From Euryodendron excelsum (taxonomy: Eukaryota > Streptophyta > Magnoliopsida > Ericales > Pentaphylacaceae): 64,000 nucleotides of DNA. A program made the translations under genes and the position numbers. Positions 23,330 to 34,059 of this stretch are shown piece after piece. Within the stretch, counting starts at the first letter, position 1. Every line of letters begins with the position of its first letter. The notes under the pieces were generated by a model. It was not told the origin of the DNA and did not search any database. It saw only the letters and a list, made by a program, of their open reading frames with translations. The stretch spans positions 29,637,001 to 29,701,000 of the forward strand of contig CM065388.1 of assembly GCA_033060915.1 (NCBI GenBank), given 5' to 3'.

Positions 23330-23829
23330 CACATTTTTCTAAGGCACGTTGCACAAAAACATAGCCAGAAAACCTAATACCCATGCTTATAGGAACAAAT
23401 TTCCTATTCCTACAGAAAACCCCCTTCACACATTTACATATAATCACTCAAATTCAATCAAACAACCATCAAATTGCAAAACAACATCACCAAAGTGTTC
23501 AAAACATATCAAAGCATTAATTTCCACTATTCACATGATTCAAACGAAGTTCTACACATCAAAATCAACAAAATTTGAAAACTCACCTTTTGGAAGTTCT
23601 CCGGCGAAATCTTCACTTCCGGCGACGTGGACTCCCTCCGGCAATCACCCGTGGTCCTTAAGGAGTGCTCCTTCAATGTCCAAGACAGATTCCTTGCAAT
23701 GCCTCGCAAATTTGCGAAAAACTCTTCAAATCTCGTGGGTGTTCGAACCAGAAATTTTCTGGTTTTAACTTCAAACCTAGCGCCACTAGCAGAGGCGCCA
23801 GTTCATTTCTACCAAAGGCGCCACTACTA
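23330..23829 (+). other. Ogre 3' internal region, left part
   Basis: Nearly collinear with 62287-62802: AAACACATTTTTCTAAGGCAC, the CACCAAAGTGTTCAAAACAT block, the GACGTGGACTCCCTCCGGCA block, and the GGCGCC motifs at 23779-23822. It stops inside a GGCGCC palindrome, where the pararetrovirus begins, and resumes at 31371. The short ORFs here are not recognisable proteins. Confidence 0.8.
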
Positions 23830-23842
23830 GTATCAGAGCCAT
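23830..23842 (+). other. Primer-binding-site-like sequence of the pararetrovirus
   Basis: GTATCAGAGCC at 23830-23840 matches most of the initiator tRNA-Met primer site (TGGTATCAGAGC) used by caulimovirids. It lies exactly at the left edge of the insert, 270 bp before the ORF1 ATG. In virions this is where one strand is discontinuous, so the integration joint may be at that gap. Confidence 0.65.
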
Positions 23843-24101
23843 GTTCTTTGTAATTGTATTTATTAGTCACTTATTGTGAATCTTTCAAGTATTTGTTTTC
23901 AAATTATGTATCTGATTCTTATCCTCTGTGTTGTCTGATGAACCTGTAAACCAACTAGTCGCGTAGCTGCAATAAGTCCCAAGGTTGAGGCAATAGGTGT
24001 AAAACGTTGACCAGCTAGGGTACATCTAGATCACCCATAGGTATTAATCTTTATATAATTTTGAATCTAAATACTTAAATGATAAACAATTAAGTTCCCT
24101 A

Positions 24102-25337
24102 ATGAATCATTTAACGAGAACCATGTCTTCGATATCTAGGCAATCTCATAGTAGTAATGACACTTCAATACTTAACCAAGAAGAACAATGTTTTCCTCCT
24201 CCCAATTGGACACCTCCTCGTGTCTCTGTCCGTCAAATTTATCAAATTAAACCTTTTGATTTTTTGTCCAATTATACTATCAAAACTGTCGAACAAACAA
24301 TTCCTTTTACAGAATCATCTCAACAAATTCAACTTCTCAGTCAAAATCTTATTAACAAATACAAACAACAAAAATACAATTATTTACACTTAGGATTAGT
24401 ACAAGTTGCTGTTGTTCCCTTAACCCGTTAGGGTCAAAATACTGCAATTCTTTTAACTTTACAAGATAGAAGACACACAACATTTATCAACAGTACCTTA
24501 GGTTTAATTGAAACAAGTCTTTATAGTGGGCCTGTCCATTTTGATTGTTATCCCGGATATGCTGTATGTCACCAAGATACTGGTATTCTTAAAGTCCTCA
24601 CACTTAAAATTAAAACTTCTGGTTATGACTTAGGACCCGGCAATATCCCTTTTTCCATTATTTATCGAATCCACCTCAAAGCCATGACTACACTTATAGA
24701 TCCACGTTGTAAGATCACAAGCCCCAAAGGCGAAACACTCCTTATTTATACGAATAGTGATTCCAATATTAGTACTCCCAAGACCATACGTTGGGAAGAT
24801 GTTAATCTCCCATTAGAATGGACTTTAGACAATGAAGTTCCATCTACAACCATAGAAAACAAAAATTTAGAATATATTCATGAAAGCACTGATGGTAGTG
24901 TTCGTATCAAATTCACCAATACTACGGCCGGGTCATCTCGACCACGATTCTCAAATGTTGGATCATCTGCTAGCACTCAATTTCAATCTTTCCCACCTAG
25001 GAGTTCTTTTTCCTCTGTCCCTTCTTCTTCAATGCATTTTAGATCTCCTGTCTTACAATCTGTCACAACTTCTAATGTTGCACAACCTATTTATACACAA
25101 GATGATTTTCCCCAATCTCCCACACTATCTCAAATGCTTCCAGATCCTCCTCTTAATCCTCAAATAAATATGATAGAACAAGAATTTATTTTTGACAAAT
25201 CTATTTTAGTTCGTGATTTTAATTCTCCCCAAAATATACAAAAGAAGAATTGGTTTTTAAAAACCTTTGATGAAATTGCTCGCCTTCCTATACGTGAAGA
25301 ATACTATCAGTTTGTTCAAAATAACAAAATTTATTAG
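24102..25337 (+). pseudogene. Pararetroviral ORF1 part 1: movement-protein-like region
   Basis: The frame opens at ATG 24102 and is broken by TAG at 24429-24431 and TAG at 25335-25337, with no frameshift between. The region from about 24380 to 24720 (LHLGLVQVAVVPLTR, then GPVHFDCYPGY, then SIIYRIHLKAM) is collinear with the 30K-superfamily movement proteins that begin ORF1 of florendovirus-like pararetroviruses. It would form tubules or enlarge plasmodesmata for cell-to-cell spread. After it comes a Ser/Pro-rich linker (24940-25150). Assignment rests on position and remembered motif pattern, not on a search. Confidence 0.65.
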
Positions 25338-27600
25338 AGTTTCTTTGACTGGTTTGAATACTATTCTAATTATTTTGACCAACTTAATGTTATTACCACT
25401 ACTGAAAACCAATGGGTTACTTCCAACGATATTATTAAACCTTCTATTCATCCCCCTCTAGAAGAAATTCATATTCAACACCGATCTAGTATTATTACTG
25501 CTTCCCCTTTCAAACTTAAGCCTGATACTTCACCTCCTAATGCCAAAGATATTTCTAATATTTTACAACAAAATAATTTTACAAATCAAACACTTAAAAC
25601 TATAGGTGACCAATTAACTCGTGTGGAAAACTTTATCAGCAAAGATCAAGTCACTACACTCACCACTACTGAAACCCCTCTATTTACACCACATGAAGTC
25701 CCTTCACATCTTCAAAATGAATTAAGTAATCAAGACTTTTCTTCTCAAATTGATCATAAACTTGCACAACTTGATCATGTTCTCCGTGTTGTCACTGCAC
25801 TTGACACTCCTCCATCTACTTCTAAAACTCTTAATACTATATCTCAACCAACCCTTTCTGAAATTGAAGAGATTGAACAAACCATGAATGATTCCCAACC
25901 TTTAGAACTCAATGCTACCCAGAATAAAAAACAAAAATGGAAATATCAAAACCGCTATGAAACCAATAACACTAAAAATTATTATCCTCGTCATACTCTT
26001 CCTGATATGCAATATGAAGAAAGAAATCAATTCACTCAAGCTGCTTATCATGGTGGTACCATTTATGAATGGAATTTTGATGGTATGACTGAATATCATA
26101 TTCTTAACAAACTCCAAGAAATGACAATAGTTGCTTTAGCCTACAAAACTAAACAAAAATCTTCTGATTTTGCTGTTGCTCAAGCTTTAGTCGCTGGTTT
26201 TACTGGTCATCTTAAAGGATGGTGGGATCATTTTCTCACCTCTAGTGAACGTACTCAAATCCTTAATGCAATCAAAACTGATTCAAATGGTACACCCATC
26301 AAAACTGAAGACAATCAAACAATTGAAGATGCAGTTAGTACCCTTATCTTTTCCATTTCTAGGCACTTCTTAGGGCATCCTTCCAAAGTCCAAGCTGTTA
26401 CCTCTGAAATCCTCAATAATCTTAGATGTCCAAAACTTCAAGATTTCCGTTGGTATAAAGATGTTTTCTTAACTAAAGTTATGTTACGTGATGATTGCCG
26501 CCAAACACATTGGAAAGAAAAATTTTTAGATGGTCTTCCCAAACTATTTTCTCAAAAAGTTAAAGACAAACTCAAAGAAAACAACAATAGCGTTGTCCCT
26601 TATGAACAACTCACTTATGATGACTTAATTAATGCCATCCAAACCCAAGGTCTTGAACTTTGTACCAACTTCAAACTTAACCAACAATTACAAAAGGATT
26701 TAGCCACTTCCAAACGTGAATTAGGTACCTTTTGCCAACAATTTGGATTTGAAAATACCACACAAATCATACCCCCTTCCCGACGTAAACCTCGCACTAC
26801 TTCTGCACGACGATTCTTTCGAAAACCCAAACCAAGTTCTAATGTTTTTTACCAGAAACCCCATGCACAACCTCCTGTAAAAACTTCTCCATCTAAACCT
26901 AAACATGTTTCTAAACACACCAGAAAAGTCCCCACATGTTACAAATGTGGTAAAGTTGGCCATTATAAAAATCAGTGTCGAATGAATCAAAAAATTAATT
27001 CCTTAGATATTGATGAAACACTTAAACAACAACTTATGCATTTATTCTTAAACTCTGATGCTTCTGATAATCCTTCCCTCTCTGATGATGCATTACAAAT
27101 AGATGAAATTGTATCCCAATCTTCTTCTGACGAAGACGAACCTCATACTTCTTCTTCTTCCCCTAAACCTGACCAAATTATAAAAACCAATTGTCAATGT
27201 CCAACCACACGTACTATTAATGTTATTACAAAAGAACAAGAATTACTTCTTGATGTTATAGATAAAATTTCTGATCCTCAAGTTAAAAAAGATTATTTAC
27301 TCCAACTTAAACAAAGTTTAACTTCTGCTGACAAACCTACCCAAGATATTTCATTATTAAATAACCCTTATAATCTTAATGATATTCTCAAGAGATTTGA
27401 TCAAACTTCTAAGTCTTCCCCTATAACTATTCAAGACTTACAAACTGAAATCAACGCTGTGAAAAAAGAATTACGTGATTTAAAACTTGAACATAATATT
27501 TCCAAAATTGATCTTGATAATCTTAAGAATCAAGTGTTATTACTTCAACACTCTTCCTCTTCTTCTAGCCAGCCTAATATTCCCAATCCTACAGATATTT
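25338..27600 (+). pseudogene. Pararetroviral ORF1 part 2: coat protein with zinc knuckle
   Basis: The frame continues after TAG 25335 without shift. A coiled-coil-like stretch lies near 25590-25640. The coat-protein core is about 26000-26700 (GHLKGWWDHF near 26210, FLGHPSK near 26370, WKEKFLDGLP near 26515). It is followed by a basic, Pro-rich stretch and one CCHC zinc knuckle C-x2-C-x4-H-x4-C at 26938-26979, then a Ser/Asp-rich acidic region (27050-27170). Capsid and RNA binding are the expected roles. No ATG is needed here because this is an internal part of a polyprotein. Confidence 0.75.
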
Positions 27601-27923
27601 TCTTACTTTCCCAAATCTCTTATCAAAAATGGAATGTCAAAATTACCCTTGTTGTTAACCAAGAATTTAGATTTGACACTATTGCCCTTTTTGACTCGGG
27701 TGCAGATCTTAATTGTATTCAAGAAGGTTTGATCCCTACTAAATATTTTGAAAAAACACGTGAACGTCTCTCTGCTGCTAGTGGAACTCCACTCCAAATA
27801 CAATATAAACTTTCTACTGCTCATATTTGCAATAATAATATATGTATCAAAACTCCTTTTGTACTTGTCAAAAACCTTTCCAGGGAAGTTATATTAGGGA
27901 CTCCTTTCCTTAGTCTTCTATAA
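27601..27923 (+). pseudogene. Pararetroviral ORF1 part 3: aspartic protease
   Basis: A retropepsin-like domain with the catalytic triplet seen as DSGA at 27693-27704 and a second-lobe strand ending in VILGTPFL near 27890. The catalytic residues look intact, but a TAA at 27921-27923 ends the frame right after the domain, cutting it off from RT. It would process the ORF1 polyprotein. Confidence 0.8.
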
Positions 27924-29582
27924 CCCTTTCAAGTTACTACTAAAGGTATCACTACTACTCTTAATAATAATCAAATTATTTTCCCCTTTGTAAGTCCTCC
28001 TCGTACCAAAGATCTCAATACTTTAAAAAATTTTGCTATTTCCCATAAAACTCTCAATCTTATCATTCGAAAAGAAAAACACTTATTATTTTTAAAAGAA
28101 GAAAAAATTAATACTCAAATTGAACGTAGCTTACAAAATGGTACTTTACAATTAGCCATCGGTAAATTTTTAACCAAATTACAACAAGAAGTTTGTTCTG
28201 ATGTACCCAATGCTTTCTGGTCTAGGCACAAACATGTTGTTACTTTACCTTATGCTTCTGATTTTTCTGATGCCAAAATTCCTACCAAAGCTCGTCCAAT
28301 CCAAATGAACCATGAACTTTTTGAATATTGTAAAAAAGAAATTTAGGATTTACTTGATAAAAAATTAATTCGCCCTAGTAGATCTCCATGGAGTTGTGCT
28401 GCCTTTTATGTTTATAAAAATGCTGAGATTGAACGAGGTGCTCCCCGTTTAGTAATTAATTATAAACCTCTAAATGATGCTCTTCAATGGATTCGGTATC
28501 CTATTCCAAATAAAAAAGATCTTCTTCAACGTCTCTGTCATGCAAAAATCTTCTCAAAATTTGATATGAAATTTGGTTTTTGGCAAATTCAATTAGCTGA
28601 ATAAGATCGATATAAAACTGCATTTACTTTACCTTTTGGACATTATGAATGGAATGTAATGCCATTCGGTTTAAAAAATGCTCCCTCTGAATTTCAAAAA
28701 ATTATGAACGATATTTTCAATCCCCATTCTCAATTCACAATTGTTTATATTTATGATGTTTTGATTTTTTCCAATTCTATTATTCAACACTGGACACATC
28801 TTGAACAATTCTTCAAAATTGTTAAACACACTGGTTTAGTTCTTTCTGCAAAGAAAATTAGTTTATTTCAAACTCGTGTCAGGTTCTTAGGACATTATAT
28901 TTATCAAGGTACAATTACCCCTATTGAAAGATCTATCCAATTTGCTAATAAATTTCCTGATGAAATTAAAGATAAAAATCAATTGCAAAGGTTTTTAGGA
29001 AGTCTCAATTATGTCTCTGACTTTTATCCCAATTTAAGTCAAATTGCTGCTCCTCTCAGGCAACGTCTTAAGAAAGACCCTCCTGCTTGGTCTAATGAAC
29101 ATACTAAGATCGTTCAAACCCTTAAGCAATACGTTCAAACCCTGCCTTGTCTCACCCTAGCCAATCCTACTGCTTTTAAAATAGTTGAAACAGATGCCTC
29201 TGATATAGGTTATGGTGGTATTCTTAAACAAGTCCTCAATAACAAAGAACAATTAGTTAGGTTTACCTCGGGTACCTGGAATCCTACTCAAAAGAATTAT
29301 AGCACTATTAAAAAGGAATTATTAGCAATTGTTTTATGTATTTCCAAATTTCAAAGTGATTTGTTAAATCAAGAATTTTTACTTCGTATTGATTGTCAAG
29401 TTGCCAAAAATATTATTTTTAAAGATGTAGAAAATATAGCTTCTAAGCAAATCTTTGCTAGATGGCAAGCTATTCTTTCTGTTTTTGATTTTAAAATCGC
29501 TTACATTAAAGGCATTGATAATTCACGTCCAGATTTTCTTACTCGAGAATTCTTACAAGGAGATTCACACCATGCCTCCTAA
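27924..29582 (+). pseudogene. Pararetroviral ORF1 part 4: reverse transcriptase and RNase H
   Basis: Still the same frame, with stops TAG 28344-28346 and TAA 28602-28604 and the natural end at TAA 29580-29582. Readable RT features: KARPIQM near 28290, FDMKFGFWQI near 28560, MPFGLKNAPSEFQ (28659) and the active-site box, which reads YIYD instead of Y-x-D-D (altered codon TAT at 28752-28754), so polymerase activity is lost. RNase H starts with ETDASDIGYGG near 29185 and runs to about 29560. No integrase follows, as expected for pararetroviruses. Confidence 0.88.
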
Positions 29583-30432
29583 ACCCAGTCGAGATCCCGG
29601 CAAAGCCCCTGCTCAAACTCAACCCAAAACCAAAGCTTCTTATGCCATGAAACCAATTCCTCTCCAAACACTTCCTCCCATGTCTCCCAGTGATTGGTAT
29701 AACCAAACACTTATTGATCAAACTCAACAATTATCTCAAACCTATGCTCAAACTACCGTCATTCCCCAACAACAACAAGTGGTGGCTCCTCGCCCCTCTA
29801 CTGCTTCTTCTATGGTGGCTTCTCGCCCCACTTCTTCTTCTTCTTCTGTGGTGGCTAATAACCCCATAGTCAAATCTAAATATTTTCTCAAAACTCAATG
29901 CAAACAAACTATTGTTCTTTTGGAAAATCAAACATGGAATGAGGATCCATTTCAAATTCCTCCTAGAGTGTTTGCCCCGAACACACACTTTCTCCAAATC
30001 TCCCATTTACATACCCAACAATTTTATGAATTTATCCTCATTGAAACTGATTCCATTTCCCTCAAAAATCATTATAATCCCGATCAAACCCACATTGCCT
30101 ATTCTACTGTTTACATTAACCAAATCTTAACCCAAGAACAATGGGGGCCTCATCCTCTCCGTCCCTGCCGTTTTTCGGAAGTTTACAACCCTCCTACTTT
30201 CAATTATTATGATTACCAGCAAGCCTGGTTCAATACTTTCTTTTTGCAAAATCCCAAATTTAGTCACTCTTGGATGTTTACCTTCAAAAAGGACTTTCCT
30301 TTCATTTTTCCAAATTGGTTCTTTTCCTGGTGGACTCACTTTGGGTCCGTACCTCAAATTTTTCCTCCATCTATCCATGAAGCATTCCTACTTTATCAAA
30401 CCCAATTCAAACCTGATCGAACAAGCAAATAA
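29572..30432 (+). pseudogene. Pararetroviral ORF2, N-terminal part (function unknown)
   Basis: The ATG at 29572 overlaps the end of ORF1 by 11 bases and the frame is open for 286 residues. It has a Pro/Gln-rich start, a Ser/Thr-rich stretch (29780-29860), then a conserved-looking part with FSHSWMF, FPNWFFSWW and FPPSIHEAF (about 30260-30390). Florendoviruses carry an ORF2 of unknown function here. The matching C-terminal part (IPWICAW, FQVKWWDNW) is found instead on the minus strand at 30903-31366, so the gene is split by an inversion. Reading stops at 30430-30432, close to that breakpoint. Confidence 0.7.
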
Positions 30433-30902
30433 TTATTAATACTAGATTTTGCAGCATTGAATCTTGAAATTGAAATTGAAGATTGAAAATAAAATTACAT
30501 AAACAAATTGAAAATTACATAAACATTTGAAGATTACCAGGTAATATCTGGAAATCACTGATACTTGAACTTGAGATCTTGATTACAGAAGAATTCTAGA
30601 GAGAGAGAGAGAGAGGTTGGACAAATTTGGCCTGCCCTCCAAATGGGAGAGTCAGTGCTTAAATAGACAGAAAAGGAAAACTGGGACTGTTGAAATAGTG
30701 CCGGTTTGTCGGTTGGCAGACTGGAACTGTTGAAACAGGAACTGTCGGTGGCCGAAAGTTGTTTGTCTCTTGTGAATAGTGAATAGTGAACAGTAAAAGT
30801 CGCTTTTACTGTAGCAGTGTTGACTTTTGCTGAAATTTGTACTGTAGCAGGATTGACTTTTGCTGAAATTTGTCAGAAGAGCGCCGAAAGTTGATGGCTT
30901 GA
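30433..30902 (-). promoter_or_regulatory. Pararetroviral intergenic region and promoter, inverted
   Basis: Read on the minus strand this follows the end of ORF2: a non-coding stretch, a TATA box TATTTAAG at 30658-30665, a CT microsatellite in the presumed leader (30602-30616), and about 150 bp of A/T-rich leader. This is the expected order ORF2 end, promoter, leader, but opposite to ORF1. No CDS is seen. Confidence 0.6.
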
Positions 30903-31366
30903 TCAGTGGGATGTCTGTCTTGCTTTGATCACCTCCTGTCGACTTTTGGAGCGAGTTTTGACTGGAGTGAAAATGCCAAAACAGTCATCTTCATTATCTT
31001 GGGCAAGATCTGTAGAAGATACTTGAGAATCTTGATCTGGGTTGGATGGAGAAGCCTCATCATCACTATCAGAGAGAGATGATAAGGTTTCAAGCAAGTG
31101 TTGGCGAAGTTCCTTTTTGGATTTGGCTGCAGTTGATTGAGGAATTAATTGGCTACGATTGAGGAGAAATTGGGGATCAGATGCCATAGCAATGGCTGGG
31201 TGTTGTTGGAAGAATTTGTGGACTGTTTGAGAGGTGACAGTTTGGGCGGCCGGCCAATTATCCCACCATTTGACCTGAAAGCTTCGGGCAAGATAGGAAA
31301 AGGAATTTTGAGAAATAATGGTATAGTTCCAAGCACAAATCCATGGAATAGAAAATTGAATCATAA
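30903..31366 (-). pseudogene. Pararetroviral ORF2, C-terminal part, inverted
   Basis: An open minus-strand frame of about 153 residues runs in from the insert edge and stops at 30903-30905. It begins with IPWICAWNY and FQVKWWDNW, which fits the natural continuation of the + strand ORF2 fragment, then a Ser/Asp-rich acidic tail and a basic end (KTRSKSRQEV). There is no proper start; the first Met lies at the insert boundary. Part of the inverted terminal block. Confidence 0.6.
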
Positions 31367-31370
31367 AGTA

Positions 31371-31537
31371 GTGGCGCCAGTTATAAATTCTGGGCAGTTT
31401 TGCCTTTTTTCCCGCCCAAACTCGTTTTCGAAGGCCTTTTTCGCCCGTTATCCGTTTTCGACTGCCGTTGTCGAAAGGTTTTCAATGTCCGTCCCTCCGA
31501 CTGCCTCGCGGTCAACATGGGACTCTTACTCTTATCA
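31371..31537 (+). other. Ogre 3' internal region, right part
   Basis: Continuation of 23330-23829 after the viral insert; collinear with 62805-62968 (GGCGCCAGTTATAAATT, then GACTGCCTCGCGGTCAACATG). It leads directly into the PPT hairpin and LTR-A, so this whole block is the 3' end of one Ogre copy whose 3' LTR is LTR-A. Confidence 0.8.
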
Positions 31538-31579
31538 TTTTCTGTCTTTGACAAGCAAAGACAGAAAAAGAGGGGCAGC
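31538..31579 (+). other. Ogre polypurine tract in a hairpin
   Basis: Perfect 13-bp arms (31538-31550 and 31556-31568) with loop ACAAG. The 3' arm runs into the purine tract AGAAAAAGAGGGG (31563-31575), followed by CAGC and the LTR start at 31580. The tract primes plus-strand synthesis in Ty3 elements. Confidence 0.8.
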
Positions 31580-31815
31580 TGTAGGCACCCCATTTTTGAC
31601 CGCTCGGCAGTCTACACTCCGTCCAGACTTGTTTTCAAGTCACTATGGACATATTCCAATCGAAACCAATCCTCTAGTCCAAATTCCGTCTCTCCATCGC
31701 TTCGCGGGCCTGTCAGGCCCAAATAGAGGTAAAATGACCAAAATGCCCTTAGGGGGCATTGTCCTTTCTTATTCCAATTCCAATCCCTCTCTCAAGACAG
31801 TTTATTCCTTGAGAC

Positions 31816-32466
31816 GGTCCGGGTAGCAAAACTACTCACAAAACCGTTAGAGTGGCGGAAACACTCACAAAACCGTCAGAGTGGCGGAAACACTCACAAA
31901 GCCGTTAGAGTGGCGGAAACACTCACACCGCTAGAGTGGCGGAAACACTCAAAACCCAGGCACGTCTCTTCGGAGTCGGTAAGACCCCTTTCCAATCCCT
32001 CTCTCGAGACAGTTTATTCCTCGAGACGATTCCAATCCAGGCACATCTCTTTAGAGACGGTAAGACCCCTTTCCAATCCCTCTCTCGAGACAGTTTATTC
32101 CTCGAGACGGTCCGAGTGGCAAAACTACTCACACAACCGTTAGAGTAGCGGAAATACTCAACCGTTAGAGTAGCGGAAATACTCACAGAGCCGTTAGAGT
32201 AGCGGAAATACTCAACCGTTAGAATAGCGGAAATACTCAACTGTTAGAGTAGCAGAAATACTCACAGAACCGTTAGAGTAGCGGAAATACTCAACCGTTA
32301 GAGTAGCGGAAATACTCAAAGAACCGTTAGAGTAGCAGAAATACTCACAGAGCCGTTAGAGTAGCGGAAATACTCTCAAATCGTCAACCCCGTCCGAGTA
32401 GCGGAAATACTCAACCCTGTCCGAGTAGCGGAAATACTCAACCCCGTCCGAGTGGCAGAAACACTC
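31816..32466. repeat. Hairpin minisatellite in LTR-A
   Basis: About 20 units of 20-29 bp, each with a GAGTR-GCGGAAA-YACTC core joined by CCGTTA or CCCCGTCC spacers. Two degenerate TTCG-loop blocks interrupt the array near 31962 and 32041. Confidence 0.9.
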
Positions 32467-32550
32467 AAAACCTAGGTCAATACCCATGTTTGTTAGCTCA
32501 CTTCGGTGAAAAATGACCAGACTACCCTTAGGACCTTTTTCGAGACTTTT

Positions 32551-33075
32551 CGGTCAAGATGACCATTTTGCCCCTAGGCATCCGGATGCCCCGGGAACCA
32601 CACTGGCGCTGGGTATCAAACCGGTAATGTCCCGAGAATACTTTTTATAGTGTTCTCGACCTTCCTTTACCTTTCCGGACCATTCTGAGTTAGTTCCGGC
32701 CAACCCGGTACAAAACGACCGTTTTGCCCCTAGAGGGCCGGTCTCCTTTTTTGACCACACCAGCTCTGGGTATCAAACCGGTAATGTCCCGAGAATACTT
32801 TTTATAGTGTTCTCGACCTTCCTTTACCTTTCCGGACCATTCCAAGTCAGTTCCGGCAAACCCGATACAAAATGATCGTTTTGCCCCTGGTGGGCCGGTC
32901 TCCATTTCCGACCACGCTGGCCCTGGGAATCAAACCGGCAACCTCTGGGAACATTCTAAAAAATGTTTCCAGATCCCAAGTCTTTTCCCGGGACAATTCG
33001 AGTTCGCCCCGGCAGTTTTCCGGTCCGATTGACCGTTTTGCCCCTAAAGGCCCGGTCAACCTTTCCGACCCACCT
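32551..33075. repeat. Repeats of about 155 bp in LTR-A, four copies
   Basis: Copies start at GACC(A/G)TTTTGCCCCT near 32562, 32717, 32874 and 33028. Each contains a CCGG-rich stretch, GGTATCAAACCGGTAA-like sequence and a short hairpin (for example GAGAATACT...AGTGTTCTC). LTR-B has four similar copies (34148-34640) and LTR-D three (51053-51410). Confidence 0.85.
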
Positions 33076-33480
33076 TATCTTAATTTTTCAAGTCAAATAC
33101 CTCCATGACACTATTTTAAGTGTTCCTGCTTCTTTCTGGCATTTTGGGTCACTCCCCGCTCCTTCAAATCATTCCCGGACTTTCCAGAGTCACTCCTAGT
33201 GAAGCCAGGCTAAAAATTGCATGGTAGTAACTAGTACGGTGTAAGCACCCCATTTTTGACCGCTCGGCAGTCTACACTCCGTCCAGACTTGTTTTCAAGT
33301 CATGGTGGGCATATTCCTATCGAAACCATTTCTCCAGGTCCAAATTCCATCTTTTCATCGCTTCGCGGGCCTGTCAGGCCCAAATAGAGGCAAAATGACC
33401 AAAATGCCCTTAGGGGCATCGTTTTTTCCTATTCCAATTCCAATCCCACTCTCGAGACAGTTTATTCTTCGAGACGGTCC

Positions 33481-34059
33481 GAGTAGCAAAACTACTCACA
33501 AAACCGTTAGAGTGGCGGAAATACTCACAAAACCGTTAGAGTAGCGGAAGTACTCACAAAACCGTTAGAGTGGCGGAAACACTCACAAAACCGTTAGAGT
33601 AGCGGAAGTACTCACAAAACCGTTAGAGTGGCGGAAGTACTCACAAAACCGTTAGAGTGGCGGAAACACTCATAATCCAGGCATGTCTCTTCGGAGACGG
33701 TAAGACCCCTTTCCAATCCCACTCTCGAGATAGTTTATTCCTCGAGACGGCTCCAACCCAGGCACGTCTCCTCGGAGACGGTAAGACCCCTTTTCAATCC
33801 CACTCTCGAGACAGTTTATTCCTCGAGACGGTCCGAGTAGCAAAACTACTCACAAAACCGTCGGAGTAGCGGAAATACTCACAGAACTGTTAGAGTAGCG
33901 TAAATACTCACAGAGCCGTTAGAGTAGCGGAAATACTCACAACCCCGTTCGAGTAGTGGAAATACTCACAACCCCGTTCGAGTAGCGAAAATACTCACAA
34001 ATCATCAACCCCGTCCGAGTAGCGGAAGTACTCACATCGTGAGAGTGGCGGAAACACTC
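33481..34059. repeat. Hairpin minisatellite in LTR-B
   Basis: Same unit family as in LTR-A, with two blocks holding CTCG- or TTCG-loop hairpins near 33682 and 33764. Some units mix the two stem types (GAGTG with TACTC), which still allows a G-T wobble pair. Confidence 0.9.

Larger units (their letters stand above)
23830..31370 (+). mobile_element. Endogenous pararetrovirus (Caulimoviridae, florendovirus-like), about one genome length
   Basis: This 7.5-kb insert interrupts an Ogre 3' region. In order it has a tRNA-Met-type primer-binding site at its left edge, a long ORF1 frame with movement-protein-like, coat-protein/zinc-knuckle, protease, RT and RNase H regions, a second ORF of unknown function, then an inverted segment holding the promoter/leader and the end of ORF2. 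There is no integrase and there are no LTRs, which separates it from the retrotransposons around it. ORF content fits florendoviruses as I know them; the family level is safer. The flanking duplication is at most a few bases (CTAG/GTAG). Old and defective: ORF1 has five in-frame stops. Confidence 0.8.
31580..33239 (+). repeat. LTR-A, 5' part
   Basis: It starts TGTAGGCACCCC directly after the polypurine tract and holds the hairpin minisatellite and four 155-bp repeats. It is interrupted at 33239 by LTR-B; its 3' part resumes at 38585. The target duplication is TACGG (33235-33239) on this side and TACAG (38585-38589) on the other. Rejoined in order, LTR-A is about 5.3 kb, the family length. Confidence 0.88.

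Noticed and set aside
23349..23870. ORFs up to 139 residues in the Ogre 3' region
   Set aside because: The block is conserved as DNA in four copies but frames break differently in each; no domain.
24102..29582. Reading the insert as a Ty3 retrotransposon
   Set aside because: It has a movement-protein-like start, no LTRs at either edge and no integrase after RNase H, which fits a pararetrovirus better.
30903..31366. Minus-strand ORF as an independent host gene
   Set aside because: It has no proper start, begins at the insert edge, and its first part completes the viral ORF2 on the other strand.
31149..31826. 225-residue + strand ORF across the viral/Ogre/LTR joint
   Set aside because: It runs through three unrelated sequences (virus, PPT region, LTR), so it is a chance frame.
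31816..32466. Regularly spaced short repeats resembling a CRISPR array
   Set aside because: The spacers are themselves repeats (CCGTTA, CCCCGTCC), units vary in length, no cas genes are present, and the array lies in a plant LTR.
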